A stretch of DNA of 20,660 nt, from assembly GCA_002440145.1 (NCBI GenBank), contig DJRS01000051.1, positions 405 to 21,064 on the forward strand. The letters run 5' to 3'. This document shows, in pieces, positions 8,404-15,875 of this stretch (the stretch's first letter is position 1; each line of letters begins with the position of its first letter). The notes under the pieces are model-generated. The model was not told where the DNA came from. It saw nothing but the letters and a program-made list of their open reading frames with translations, and made no database searches. The DNA comes from Verrucomicrobia bacterium UBA6354. Lineage in GTDB: Bacteria > Verrucomicrobiota > Kiritimatiellia > RFP12 > UBA1067. The position numbers and the translations under genes are program-made.

Positions 8404-10619
8404 AAAAAGCAGCTGTTTTGTCGCTTCCCGTTCTTTTGTCCATCGCTTGTCTTTCCTATTTCGCCTGTGCGGACGAGGCGGAATCGCTCAAGCCGAAGAA
8501 TTACTATGGCAAGATCGCACAGCGCATGGCCAATACTCTGACGCAGTACCATGTTTTGCAGAGCCCGCTGGACGACGCGATTTCACGCAAGGCATGGACT
8601 AATCTCGTGACCTTCTACGATTATGACCATTCCGTCTTTTTGCAGGAGGATTTGGAGTGTCTTGCCGCGCATGAAACGACGCTGGACGACGAAGTCCGGT
8701 CCGGCGACGTTTCTTTCGGCTATGACGTGCACCGGCTTTTCTGTCGGCGTCTCAAGGAGCGGATCGATTTCGCCACCAATCTTCTGGCGACCGCCTCTTT
8801 TTCGTTTGACGGCACGAACGAAGTTTACGAGCTGAAACGGGAAAACGCACCGTGGCCCCGGACAAAGGAAGAGGCGGAAGCACGCTGGACGTTGAAGATG
8901 AAAAACGAGATGCTCGTGCAGCTCATTTCCCGCGAACTTGACGCGGAAGAAAAGACGAACAAGCTTCTTTCGGCCACGAACACGGTCGTTTCGGCCCAAA
9001 AGGACAAAAAAAGGAAAAACGGCGTCCAAGACGAGTCCGCGAAGAAAGAGCCGGACGCGGACGACGAACTGGAAGAAGAAATCACGGATCCGCGGCAGAA
9101 TCTCATTACGCGCTACCGCCAATATTTCATCGCCCTGACCGAACCGGAACCGGAAACCATCCTGCAGAACTTCCTTTCCGCCATTACCCACGCGTACGAT
9201 CCGCATTCCGACTACATGTCGCCGCTTTCGAAGGAAGACTTCGACATGGACATGAACCTTACGCTGTGCGGCGTCGGGGCGGTGCTGTCCATGGACAACG
9301 GCGCCTTGAAGATTGTGGAAATCATGCCGGGCGGCCCAATGGACATGGACGGCCGCATCAAAGAAGGCGACAAGATCGTGGGCGTCCAGAACGAACCCGG
9401 CAAGATGGAAAACATCCTCTGGAAGCCGATGAACAAGACCATCCGAAAGATCCGCGGCAAGAAGGGCACGAAGGTCACGCTCGAGATCGTTCCGCGCAAG
9501 GACACGAGCGGGGTGACGAAAAAACGCATAGAATTGACGCGCGACGAAATCAAACTGGACGACGCCGCCGCGACGGGACATGTGGAGCGCGTCTCGCTTG
9601 GGGGTGTGACAAACAAGGTGGGCTACGTCTATTTGCCCGGTTTCTACGGCACAATGGACAAGGAACCGGGAAGCGACGGCTACCGCAGCAGTGCGGAGGA
9701 CGTTGCGAAATACATCGCCGAATTCAACGCCTCGGGGATCCAGGGCCTTGTGCTTGATTTGCGCGGTGACGGCGGCGGAAGTTTGAGGGAGGCAGTCATG
9801 CTTTCGGCTCTTTTCGTTCCGTCGGGCCCCGTCGTCCTCATTCGCGACAATCGCGTCATCCAACCGCTCCCGATACCGCCGGGGAATCCGGTCGCCTTTG
9901 ACGGGCCGGTCGTTGTTTTGACGGATCGCGCCAGCGCCTCGGCGAGCGAGATTGTGGCTGCCCATTTGCGTGATACGGGGCGCGCCATAGTTCTTGGGGA
10001 CAGTCGCACACACGGAAAGGGGACGGTTCAAACCGTCATGGGGCTTGGCCCGGAGAAATATGGATCGCTCAAGCTGACGACCGCGCGTTTCTATCGCATA
10101 AACGGTGACTCGACACAGGTCAAGGGAGTTGAGGCGGACATCCACCTCCCGTCCATTCTTGATTCGCTTGATATTGGCGAAGACAAACTCCCCAACGCGC
10201 TGCCTTTTACGCGGATCTTGCCGGCCAATTACAGGATGGCTTGGAATTTGCCCGACTATGTTCCCGTTCTCGTCACGAATTCCGCAGCGCGTCTGGCCAA
10301 AAACGAACGCTACGCGCGGCATTTGGCACATGTCAAGGGCACGAAAGAAGCGATGGATCGCACATTCGTGTCGTTGAATTATGCCGTCCGCAAGGCCCAA
10401 ATGGCCCAGGATCGCGAATTGGAGGAAGAAGAAGAGTCTGGGGGCGAGGACGAGGAGCCGCAGACCCGCACCCGCCGCGGACGAAACAAGGTCGCGCGTG
10501 CAAACGACGTCGTTCTGGAGGAGTCGTACAAGATCCTTGCGGATCTCATCCGCCAAACAAAGGGCGGGAAAATGCCGCGGCCAATGGCGAATTATCTTGA
10601 TTCCATCTTTTCTTTCTGA
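8400..10619 (+). CDS. prc: Carboxy-terminal processing (tail-specific) protease, S41 family, Prc-like
   Basis: Periplasmic serine protease of the Prc/Tsp type, which trims or degrades envelope proteins from their C-termini; in E. coli Prc also controls peptidoglycan hydrolases. The 739-residue protein opens with a signal peptide (1-24, cleavage after Ala-Cys-Ala). Order: Prc-type N-terminal helical domain, the segment PHSDYMSP near 267-274, a PDZ domain about 285-365, and the S41 core. The Ser/Lys dyad is Ser514 in RASASASE and Lys540 in THGKGTVQ. The spacing is one residue longer than in E. coli Prc, accounted for by an extra residue in GDSRTHGK. A C-terminal extension follows (about 605-739). 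Unusual are two charged low-complexity stretches, one Lys/Glu/Asp-rich before the PDZ (about 200-225) and an acidic then Arg-rich one near 675-700. ATG 8400 overlaps the NERD gene stop as ATGA. Confidence 0.92.
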   Translation: MKKAAVLSLPVLLSIACLSYFACADEAESLKPKNYYGKIAQRMANTLTQYHVLQSPLDDAISRKAWTNLVTFYDYDHSVFLQEDLECLAAHETTLDDEVRSGDVSFGYDVHRLFCRRLKERIDFATNLLATASFSFDGTNEVYELKRENAPWPRTKEEAEARWTLKMKNEMLVQLISRELDAEEKTNKLLSATNTVVSAQKDKKRKNGVQDESAKKEPDADDELEEEITDPRQNLITRYRQYFIALTEPEPETILQNFLSAITHAYDPHSDYMSPLSKEDFDMDMNLTLCGVGAVLSMDNGALKIVEIMPGGPMDMDGRIKEGDKIVGVQNEPGKMENILWKPMNKTIRKIRGKKGTKVTLEIVPRKDTSGVTKKRIELTRDEIKLDDAAATGHVERVSLGGVTNKVGYVYLPGFYGTMDKEPGSDGYRSSAEDVAKYIAEFNASGIQGLVLDLRGDGGGSLREAVMLSALFVPSGPVVLIRDNRVIQPLPIPPGNPVAFDGPVVVLTDRASASASEIVAAHLRDTGRAIVLGDSRTHGKGTVQTVMGLGPEKYGSLKLTTARFYRINGDSTQVKGVEADIHLPSILDSLDIGEDKLPNALPFTRILPANYRMAWNLPDYVPVLVTNSAARLAKNERYARHLAHVKGTKEAMDRTFVSLNYAVRKAQMAQDRELEEEEESGGEDEEPQTRTRRGRNKVARANDVVLEESYKILADLIRQTKGGKMPRPMANYLDSIFSF

Positions 10620-11401
10620 TGATGAAGTCCATAAAATTCGTCAAAATGCACGGCGCCGGGAACGATTTCATTCTGGTCGACGACCGGAAAGGGGATTTCC
10701 CGCTCGTTGCGCCTCACCAGATTGCCGCCTTCGCCAACCGTCCGACCGGCATCGGCTGCGAAGGGGTCATCCTTGTGCAGACATCCCGGAAGGCGGACTT
10801 CCGCATGCGCTTCTTCAATCCGGACGGCTCTTCCGCCGATTTGTGCGGGAACGGGGCGCGATGCGTCGCGGCGTTTGCGCGCGAGATTGGCGCGGCACGG
10901 TCCGACAGCATGCGTTTCGAGACGGACGCCGGCGAAATAACCGCCCAACTGCTGGGTCCGACGCAGGTTCGTCTGGCCATGCCCGCTCCCCGAAACCGCC
11001 GCGGAAACTTCATCGTGACGGGCGTCCCGCATCAGATTGTCGAAGAACCCGATCTAGGGTCCGTCGACGTCGTTTCGGAAGGCCGCCGCATTCGGAATGC
11101 GCCGGCGTTCGCCCCGGAGGGGACGAATGTGGACTTTGTGCACTGGACCTCTCCCCATGCGGTCGCCATCCGTACCTACGAAAGGGGCGTGGAGGCGGAA
11201 TCCTTCGCCTGCGGGACGGGGGCGGTCGCCGCGGCGCTTGTCGGGATTGCGAACGGGAACGGGGCGTTTCCGGTGGAGGTCCGTACCGTCCGCGGCGACA
11301 CCCTGGTCGTCGACGGCACGTACGCGGCGGACGATTTCTCGAATATCACGCTGACCGGCCCCGTCCAGCGCGTTTTTGACGGAATGTGGACGGTGCCATG
11401 A
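10619..11401 (+). CDS. dapF: Diaminopimelate epimerase
   Basis: Cytosolic, cofactor-independent racemase converting LL- to meso-diaminopimelate, the cross-linking residue of peptidoglycan and precursor of lysine. The 260-residue length is about usual. Both active-site cysteines are present: Cys76 in FNPDGSSADLCGNGARC and Cys198 in ERGVEAESFACGTGA. HGAGNDF (11-17) and TGVPH (134-138) are also typical. Two adjacent ATG codons (10619 and 10622) can serve as start; the first overlaps the protease stop as TGATG, so the exact start is uncertain by one residue. The stop overlaps the next gene as ATGA. With murG on the other strand it supports a DAP-type cell wall. No dapA, dapB or lysA is nearby. 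Confidence 0.96.
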   Translation: MMKSIKFVKMHGAGNDFILVDDRKGDFPLVAPHQIAAFANRPTGIGCEGVILVQTSRKADFRMRFFNPDGSSADLCGNGARCVAAFAREIGAARSDSMRFETDAGEITAQLLGPTQVRLAMPAPRNRRGNFIVTGVPHQIVEEPDLGSVDVVSEGRRIRNAPAFAPEGTNVDFVHWTSPHAVAIRTYERGVEAESFACGTGAVAAALVGIANGNGAFPVEVRTVRGDTLVVDGTYAADDFSNITLTGPVQRVFDGMWTVP

Positions 11402-12294
11402 AGAAAAGCGCCCTGCAAACACATGTGGAGTATGGGCTTCTTCGCGGCGCTTGTGCGCTTGTGAACGCCTTGCCCTACCGCTTCGCCTGCGCTTTGGCAA
11501 AGGGTATTGGAATTTTCGCATTTGATGTCTTGCATTTCAAACGCAAGCGGACTCTGGCGCGCATCCAGGGCGTTTTCCCTGAAAAATCCCCGTCGGAATG
11601 CCGCCGCATTGCCCGCCAAAGCCTGTCAAATGTGCTCCAAATCGCGATTGAAATGATCCGCGCGCCTTATTTGGACCGGAAGTGGATGGACCGTTATGTC
11701 ATTTCAGGACTCCATTACAAGGATAAACTCCAATCCTATCTCAAAGACGGACGCGGGGCCGTCGTCATGGTGCCGCATTCCGGGAACTGGTACATGGCCG
11801 CTTGGTCGATGTCCAAATACGGCATCCGGCTGTGCGCGATTGCCGCGAAACAGCGCAATCCGAAGATCGATGCGTGGATGAAGCGCCAATATGGCGATTT
11901 TGACGTCGTGGAAAGAGGCCGCGCAAAGACACTCGTGGATATCAAGTCCGCCATACTAAAAGGGCGTGTCTTTGCGATTTTGCCCGACTTGCGCGTTCCT
12001 CAGCCGGATGTCGAGGTTGGTTTCCTTGGGGGAAAAGCGAATGTCTCCCATGCAGGCGCCATGTTTGCCGTATCCTGCGGAGTGCCGCTGATTGTGGCGG
12101 CCATGCGCCGGACGAACGGCCGTCATGAATTTGTGCACCTGGGGACTTTGCGTCCGAATCCAAATGCCGCGGACAAGAAAGCGGAAGCCGCGCGTTTAAC
12201 TCGCGCCGCGTTCGAGTTGTTGGACAGAGAAGTCGTCGCGCATCCCGAACAGTGGTTCTGGTACAACAAACGCTGGGTCTTGCAACCAGTCTGA
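11398..12294 (+). CDS. LpxL/HtrB-family lipid A-type acyltransferase with altered catalytic motif
   Basis: A 298-residue member of the LpxL/LpxM/HtrB family, inner-membrane enzymes that add secondary acyl chains to lipid A or related lipids. It shows the family layout: an N-terminal hydrophobic helix (about 13-45), the RTLARIQGVFP segment (51-61; family members usually have R..N....FP), the active-site block VMVPHSGNWYMA (123-134), and GRVFAILPDLR (189-199), which corresponds to the usual cofactor-facing D-Q stretch. The family's catalytic signature is H-x4-D/E. Here His127 is kept, but the acidic position is Tyr132, and the later D-Q reads D-L. It is either a divergent enzyme or one with a changed mechanism or substrate. 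The start overlaps the dapF stop (ATGA). It is the last gene of the plus-strand run and looks slightly less GC-rich than those before it. Confidence 0.82.
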   Translation: MKKSALQTHVEYGLLRGACALVNALPYRFACALAKGIGIFAFDVLHFKRKRTLARIQGVFPEKSPSECRRIARQSLSNVLQIAIEMIRAPYLDRKWMDRYVISGLHYKDKLQSYLKDGRGAVVMVPHSGNWYMAAWSMSKYGIRLCAIAAKQRNPKIDAWMKRQYGDFDVVERGRAKTLVDIKSAILKGRVFAILPDLRVPQPDVEVGFLGGKANVSHAGAMFAVSCGVPLIVAAMRRTNGRHEFVHLGTLRPNPNAADKKAEAARLTRAAFELLDREVVAHPEQWFWYNKRWVLQPV

Positions 12295-12369
12295 GCGTCT
12301 TCCCGGCCACGCTTGAAACAGTTGGCCTTTCCGTTTAAAACACATTCGCAGGATTGCATGCTCCACCTT

Positions 12370-12404
12370 CTTCGCAGCGCGGTTGAAAACGCCGCGCTAC
12401 GAAG
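12370..12404. repeat. Imperfect palindrome, REP-like or bidirectional transcript end
   Basis: CTTCGCAGCGCGG (12370-12382) and CCGCGCTACGAAG (12392-12404) pair over 13 positions with a single mismatch, around a 9-base loop TTGAAAACG. It lies in the 216-base gap between convergent genes, so it could stop transcription from both sides. Neither strand has a T-run after the stem, so it is not a standard intrinsic terminator. A dispersed intergenic repeat is equally possible, but only one copy is seen here. The rest of the gap holds no supported gene. Confidence 0.5.
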
Positions 12405-12510
12405 GGCTGCCGGAACGCGTTCGGTGTATTTCTGAATGGCGGGGCATCTTCAAGGGAGCCCTCAATTACACGCAGTGCTGTTTCAGGGAAGGGGTGGCCG
12501 ATCCTGGGCG

Positions 12511-13431
12511 TCAGTCATATGGAATCTGCCAATCGATGGACTCGCCCGCTTCGGATTTGATCGTGAGATTGTCGTATGCGGGCTTGGGATCGGAAACTTT
12601 GGGCTTGCGAACGGCAGATTTATCGTTCCGAACCGGCACGCGTTCTGTCGTCTTCGCAGGGGCTTGCGCGGCTTCAGAATCGCCGTCTTCTTCGTATTGC
12701 CCAAAATAATCGATAAAACCCTGTTGGGAAGGGGTCTGTGCCTTCCCGTCCGCCTCCGGTTGGGAGGGGGCTTTGTTCGTCGCTTGATTGTAATATTCTG
12801 GATAAAGTTTACGGCGTTGCAGTTCTATTTGTTGTTGACGCAATTCTTCTTTCTCGCGCACCAGCCGCTCTTTTTCTTTCTTGAACGCTTCCATCTCTTT
12901 CCGCAGGCGCTCTTCGGTTTGGCGATTTTTCTTTTCCGCGGCGATTTGCCTAGGGGAAGCGGCCTCGGTCTTGTTTTCGGCCGACTTGGCGTTCGTCAAC
13001 ATTTTCAATCTCTCTTCAAACAAGGACTGCTGCTCTTTTATGAGTTTTGCCTGCTGTTCGCCCATTTGGGATTGGATCTGCGAGATGGAATCCGTCAATG
13101 TCTTCAATGACCGGTCGCTCGCGGAGGCGTTTTCGGCGGAATCCGTGGATTTGAGCGCCAATTGGAGGAGTCGGTCGTTCAGTCTTGAATTGTCGTTGTT
13201 CGCGTTTGTCAAAAGAATGGCAAAGACGGCAACGACCACGCAGAGAATGGCAACGAACAATGCGCACAACAGCGTCATGCGTTTCTGCGCCTTGACCTGT
13301 TCTTCATTTATGTATTGCCGGAAAGCTTTCAGCACGGGAAAATCGCTCAGATTGTCTGCGGGCGTATACAAACTAACCTTGTTCGAATCGTTGAGCGTCC
13401 CGTTCTGCGGTTCATTGGAATAGTCTGCCAT
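12511..13431 (-). CDS. Single-pass membrane protein with long coiled coil, unknown function
   Basis: I do not recognise a family. The 306-residue protein has a polar N-terminus (1-50, probably cytoplasmic), one strong transmembrane helix (53-75), and then helical coiled-coil-like segments at about 107-145 and 165-210, the second rich in Lys, Glu, Arg and Gln. A low-complexity tail rich in Gln, Ala, Pro, Asp and Glu (215-306) follows and ends in WQIPYD. Orientation by the positive-inside rule is not decisive, but Lys/Arg before the helix (KAQKR, 48-52) favours a large periplasmic part. The layout resembles envelope-spanning or scaffold proteins in general, without motif-level support. The start has AAAAGGA six bases upstream. 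It follows rarA by 54 bases in the same direction and looks more AT-rich than its neighbours, which could mean a separate history or only a different amino acid composition. Confidence 0.72.
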   Translation of the reverse strand: MADYSNEPQNGTLNDSNKVSLYTPADNLSDFPVLKAFRQYINEEQVKAQKRMTLLCALFVAILCVVVAVFAILLTNANNDNSRLNDRLLQLALKSTDSAENASASDRSLKTLTDSISQIQSQMGEQQAKLIKEQQSLFEERLKMLTNAKSAENKTEAASPRQIAAEKKNRQTEERLRKEMEAFKKEKERLVREKEELRQQQIELQRRKLYPEYYNQATNKAPSQPEADGKAQTPSQQGFIDYFGQYEEDGDSEAAQAPAKTTERVPVRNDKSAVRKPKVSDPKPAYDNLTIKSEAGESIDWQIPYD

Positions 13432-13467
13432 ATTTGTCCTTTTTATGTAAAAGTTTCAAGATTTCAG

Positions 13468-13473
13468 ATTATG
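13468..13473 (-). promoter_or_regulatory. Weak candidate -10 element ahead of the coiled-coil gene
   Basis: The 54-base gap between the rarA stop and the coiled-coil gene is AT-rich and contains CATAAT on the minus strand, five of six matches to the -10 consensus, about 36 bases before the start codon. I see no convincing -35. It could give the last gene its own transcription beyond read-through from rarA. Short AT-rich gaps produce such matches by chance. Confidence 0.25.
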
Positions 13474-13485
13474 CCCTAATGGCGG

Positions 13486-14766
13486 TTATGTTAACTTTCC
13501 TTTTAGGGCGTTCAGCCTCTTCGCTATCGTCGACTCATAACCCTCGTTTGTCGGGCGGTAATAGGACTTGGGTACCCTCAGATAGCTTTGATCGACAAAG
13601 TGATCCTTGAAATCATGCGGATATTTATATTCCGTCACCTCATTGCTCCCGATCGCCTTGACGTGCTTGTTCTTCAAATGCTCGGGAACAGGCTGGACTG
13701 CTCCCGTGCGGATATCCGCCATCGCGGCTTTCACCGCCAGATAACTGGCGTTTGACTTGGGCGCCGAGGCGAGATATGTCGTCGCCTGGGCGAGATTGAG
13801 CGCACACTCGGGCATGCCGACAAACTCGCACGCCTGCATGGCCGCCACCGCGACGGAAATGCCGCGCGGATCCGCGTTGCCGATATCTTCGCTCGCGCTG
13901 ATGACGAGCCGCCGCGCTATGAAACGCGGATCTTCGCCGGCGACAAGCATCTTGCCAAGCCAGTAGATCGCCGCGTCCGGGTCGCTTCCGCGAATGGACT
14001 TTATGAACGCGGATATGGTATCGTAATGTTCGTCTTCTTTCTTGTCATAGCGAACCTGGCGCCTCTGGATGCATTCCTGGATCACATCCAGCGTCAAATG
14101 CACTTCGCCCTTCTCGTCCGGCGGCGTGGAACGCATGGCGATTTCAAGCGCCGTCAAGGCGTGGCGCGCGTCACCGTCGGAGAGCGCGGAAAGGAACTTT
14201 CTTGCATCCGCGTCAAAGCGCGATTTTATCTTTCCGAACCCATTCTCGGGATCCGCCAATGCGCGATCCAGCAACTGCCCGATCGCCTGTGGACTGAGCG
14301 GATGCAGCTCGAAGACTAGCGAGCGCGAGGTCAACGGGGTGTTGATGAAGAAATTGGGATTGTGCGTGGTCGCCCCGATCAGCACGACCGAGCCGTCTTC
14401 GACATAGGGCAGCAGGACGTCTTGTTGGGATTTGTTGAAACGATGAATCTCGTCGACGAAAAGCAATGTCCCGAATCCGCCGAGTTCGTTGCGCGCGCGG
14501 TCGCATATCGTGCGGATGTCGGCCACGCCCGAGATGACGCCCGAAAGGCGGACGAAACCGCGCTTCGTCGTGTGCGCGATGACTTCCGCCAAGGTCGTTT
14601 TGCCGCATCCGGGCGGACCGTAGAAGATGACGTTTGTCAGCCGGTCGGCCTCTATCACCCTTCTCAGCAGTTTTCCCGGCCCCAGAATGTGGTCTTGCCC
14701 CACGACTTCGTCCAGGGTCTTCGGGCGCATGCGCGCGGCAAGCGGTTCTGAATCGTTGAAGTTCAT
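13486..14766 (-). CDS. rarA: Replication-associated recombination protein A (RarA/MgsA, AAA+ ATPase)
   Basis: Cytosolic AAA+ ATPase of the clamp-loader clade, related to eukaryotic WRNIP1 and Mgs1, acting at stalled replication forks. The 426-residue length is usual. Visible are the N-terminal PLAARMRPKTLDEVVGQ (8-24), Walker A GPPGCGKTT (50-58), Walker B LLFVDEIHRF (101-110), sensor 1 region GATTHNPNFF (131-140), and the arginine-finger area PLTSRS (144-149). The C-terminal tetramerisation and DNA-binding region has the characteristic SEDIGNADP and NASYLAVKAAMADI stretches and the closing Y.YPHDF and VDQSYL blocks. It starts in an ATGA overlap with the secreted protein gene upstream, implying translational coupling, although the functions seem unrelated. 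Confidence 0.96.
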   Translation of the reverse strand: MNFNDSEPLAARMRPKTLDEVVGQDHILGPGKLLRRVIEADRLTNVIFYGPPGCGKTTLAEVIAHTTKRGFVRLSGVISGVADIRTICDRARNELGGFGTLLFVDEIHRFNKSQQDVLLPYVEDGSVVLIGATTHNPNFFINTPLTSRSLVFELHPLSPQAIGQLLDRALADPENGFGKIKSRFDADARKFLSALSDGDARHALTALEIAMRSTPPDEKGEVHLTLDVIQECIQRRQVRYDKKEDEHYDTISAFIKSIRGSDPDAAIYWLGKMLVAGEDPRFIARRLVISASEDIGNADPRGISVAVAAMQACEFVGMPECALNLAQATTYLASAPKSNASYLAVKAAMADIRTGAVQPVPEHLKNKHVKAIGSNEVTEYKYPHDFKDHFVDQSYLRVPKSYYRPTNEGYESTIAKRLNALKGKLT

Positions 14767-15875
14767 TCTGCGAATACGTACCAGTTTAGGACGGCATCGC
14801 CCGCGACGGCGCGGCGGAATTCATACAGGCGCCACAGTTTCTCGGCGGGCGAAGCGTAGAGAAGCATGGTTTGCGACTTGCCGACCAGGTCGAGCGCGTA
14901 CGCCGCGGCGTCTTCAACCTTCGAGAACGACCGGGTCGCAGCGGTGAGTTTCGGTTCGGTCGCCCCGGGTTGGCTCCAGTCCTCAAGAAAGTGCGTGACC
15001 GATAGCGCGTCTTCCTTCCCGAAATGGACTTCCGGCGGCTGCGCCAGGCGCAAAGACGCGTCGCGCCATTGCGGCAGCGGCAGAAAGGCGCGAAAATAGA
15101 ACTGCCCTTCACGGACGCCGTTGATCTTGACGGCCGGCGAATCGATCGCCTCCAATGCTTTGGCGACGGCGACGGCTTGACGCACCGTGAAGGAGCCGTC
15201 GAACGCGGCCAGCACGTTCCAAACGCCGTTTGTCGCCTGCCGGCTGAAATCGTCCAGTTCCCGCCGTGCGGTCTCGGGCGAAAGGTTCAACGTCTTTTCG
15301 CGGACGTTTGGCGTGCCGCTCCATTTCAGGGTGAAGGCGCGGCGTTCACCCTTTTTGAATGCGCGCTTCGGCAAGAACCGGCCGTAGGACCGGGACTGGT
15401 CGAGGACTTCGTCGAATTGCAGAGGCGACTGGCCGCAATCATACAGCGCGAAAAACGCCGCCGGCATGGTTTGGCCGGCAAGGAGCGCTCCCGTCTCCGT
15501 CCGCGCGCCGCCCGTATAGATCGCGTCGGGCAAAGCCGCACCGGGACGCTGCGCGTCAACGAGGAAGTCCGCCGGACCAGGCGAGAGCTCGACGGTTTCG
15601 CCGCACGCCCGGAATACGCAGGCCTTGGCGTCAACGGGATGCCCGGGCGGAAATCCCGCCTGCGCGCAAGCCGCCGCGATGTCCGCCAGCGAAGCGTCCG
15701 TCACGAAAAGAGCCTCGTAGTCGCGATCGGAATTCGGACCGACAAACATGAACTCGAGCGGCGCATTTGTCGCGCATCCGGTCGCCGTCGCGGTAAACGT
15801 GACGCTCCGTCCGCCCGGGTCGGACGAAACGGGCGCCGCGGCTAAAACCAAAGGCAGAAGAAACGCCCCCGTCAT
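14763..15875 (-). CDS. Secreted protein with YdjY-like N-terminal domain, function unknown
   Basis: A 370-residue protein starting with a signal peptide (MTGAFLLPLVLAAAPVSSD, cleaved near residue 14). The stretch about 20-95, with LEFMFVGPNSDRDYEALFVT and then an alanine-rich helix, AGFPPG and an acidic closing strand, resembles the small YdjY domain found in exported proteins of PVC bacteria. I base this on pattern memory, so it is tentative. The rest (about 110-370) is not recognised: it contains a helix-rich part and VRQAVAVAKALEAIDSP followed by beta-like segments, with no metal or catalytic motif I can name. The start was set at 15875 because it gives an ATGA overlap with the aminotransferase stop, begins the signal peptide and ends the overlap with the upstream gene; the open frame itself runs further upstream. 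The stop overlaps the rarA start. Confidence 0.75.
   Translation of the reverse strand: MTGAFLLPLVLAAAPVSSDPGGRSVTFTATATGCATNAPLEFMFVGPNSDRDYEALFVTDASLADIAAACAQAGFPPGHPVDAKACVFRACGETVELSPGPADFLVDAQRPGAALPDAIYTGGARTETGALLAGQTMPAAFFALYDCGQSPLQFDEVLDQSRSYGRFLPKRAFKKGERRAFTLKWSGTPNVREKTLNLSPETARRELDDFSRQATNGVWNVLAAFDGSFTVRQAVAVAKALEAIDSPAVKINGVREGQFYFRAFLPLPQWRDASLRLAQPPEVHFGKEDALSVTHFLEDWSQPGATEPKLTAATRSFSKVEDAAAYALDLVGKSQTMLLYASPAEKLWRLYEFRRAVAGDAVLNWYVFAE

Noticed and set aside
8583..10556. 657-codon open frame on the minus strand
   Set aside because: Complementary to the Prc-like protease, whose catalytic motifs are clear; no domain pattern of its own.
12295..12330. Possible terminator right after the acyltransferase
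   Set aside because: Only a 5-base pairing (AGCGT with ACGCT) and no T-run follow; too weak to call.
12383..13110. Plus-strand open frames across the convergent gap and the coiled-coil gene
   Set aside because: They overlap the minus-strand membrane protein, which has a good ribosome site and sensible topology. The plus-strand translations show no family motif or ribosome site.
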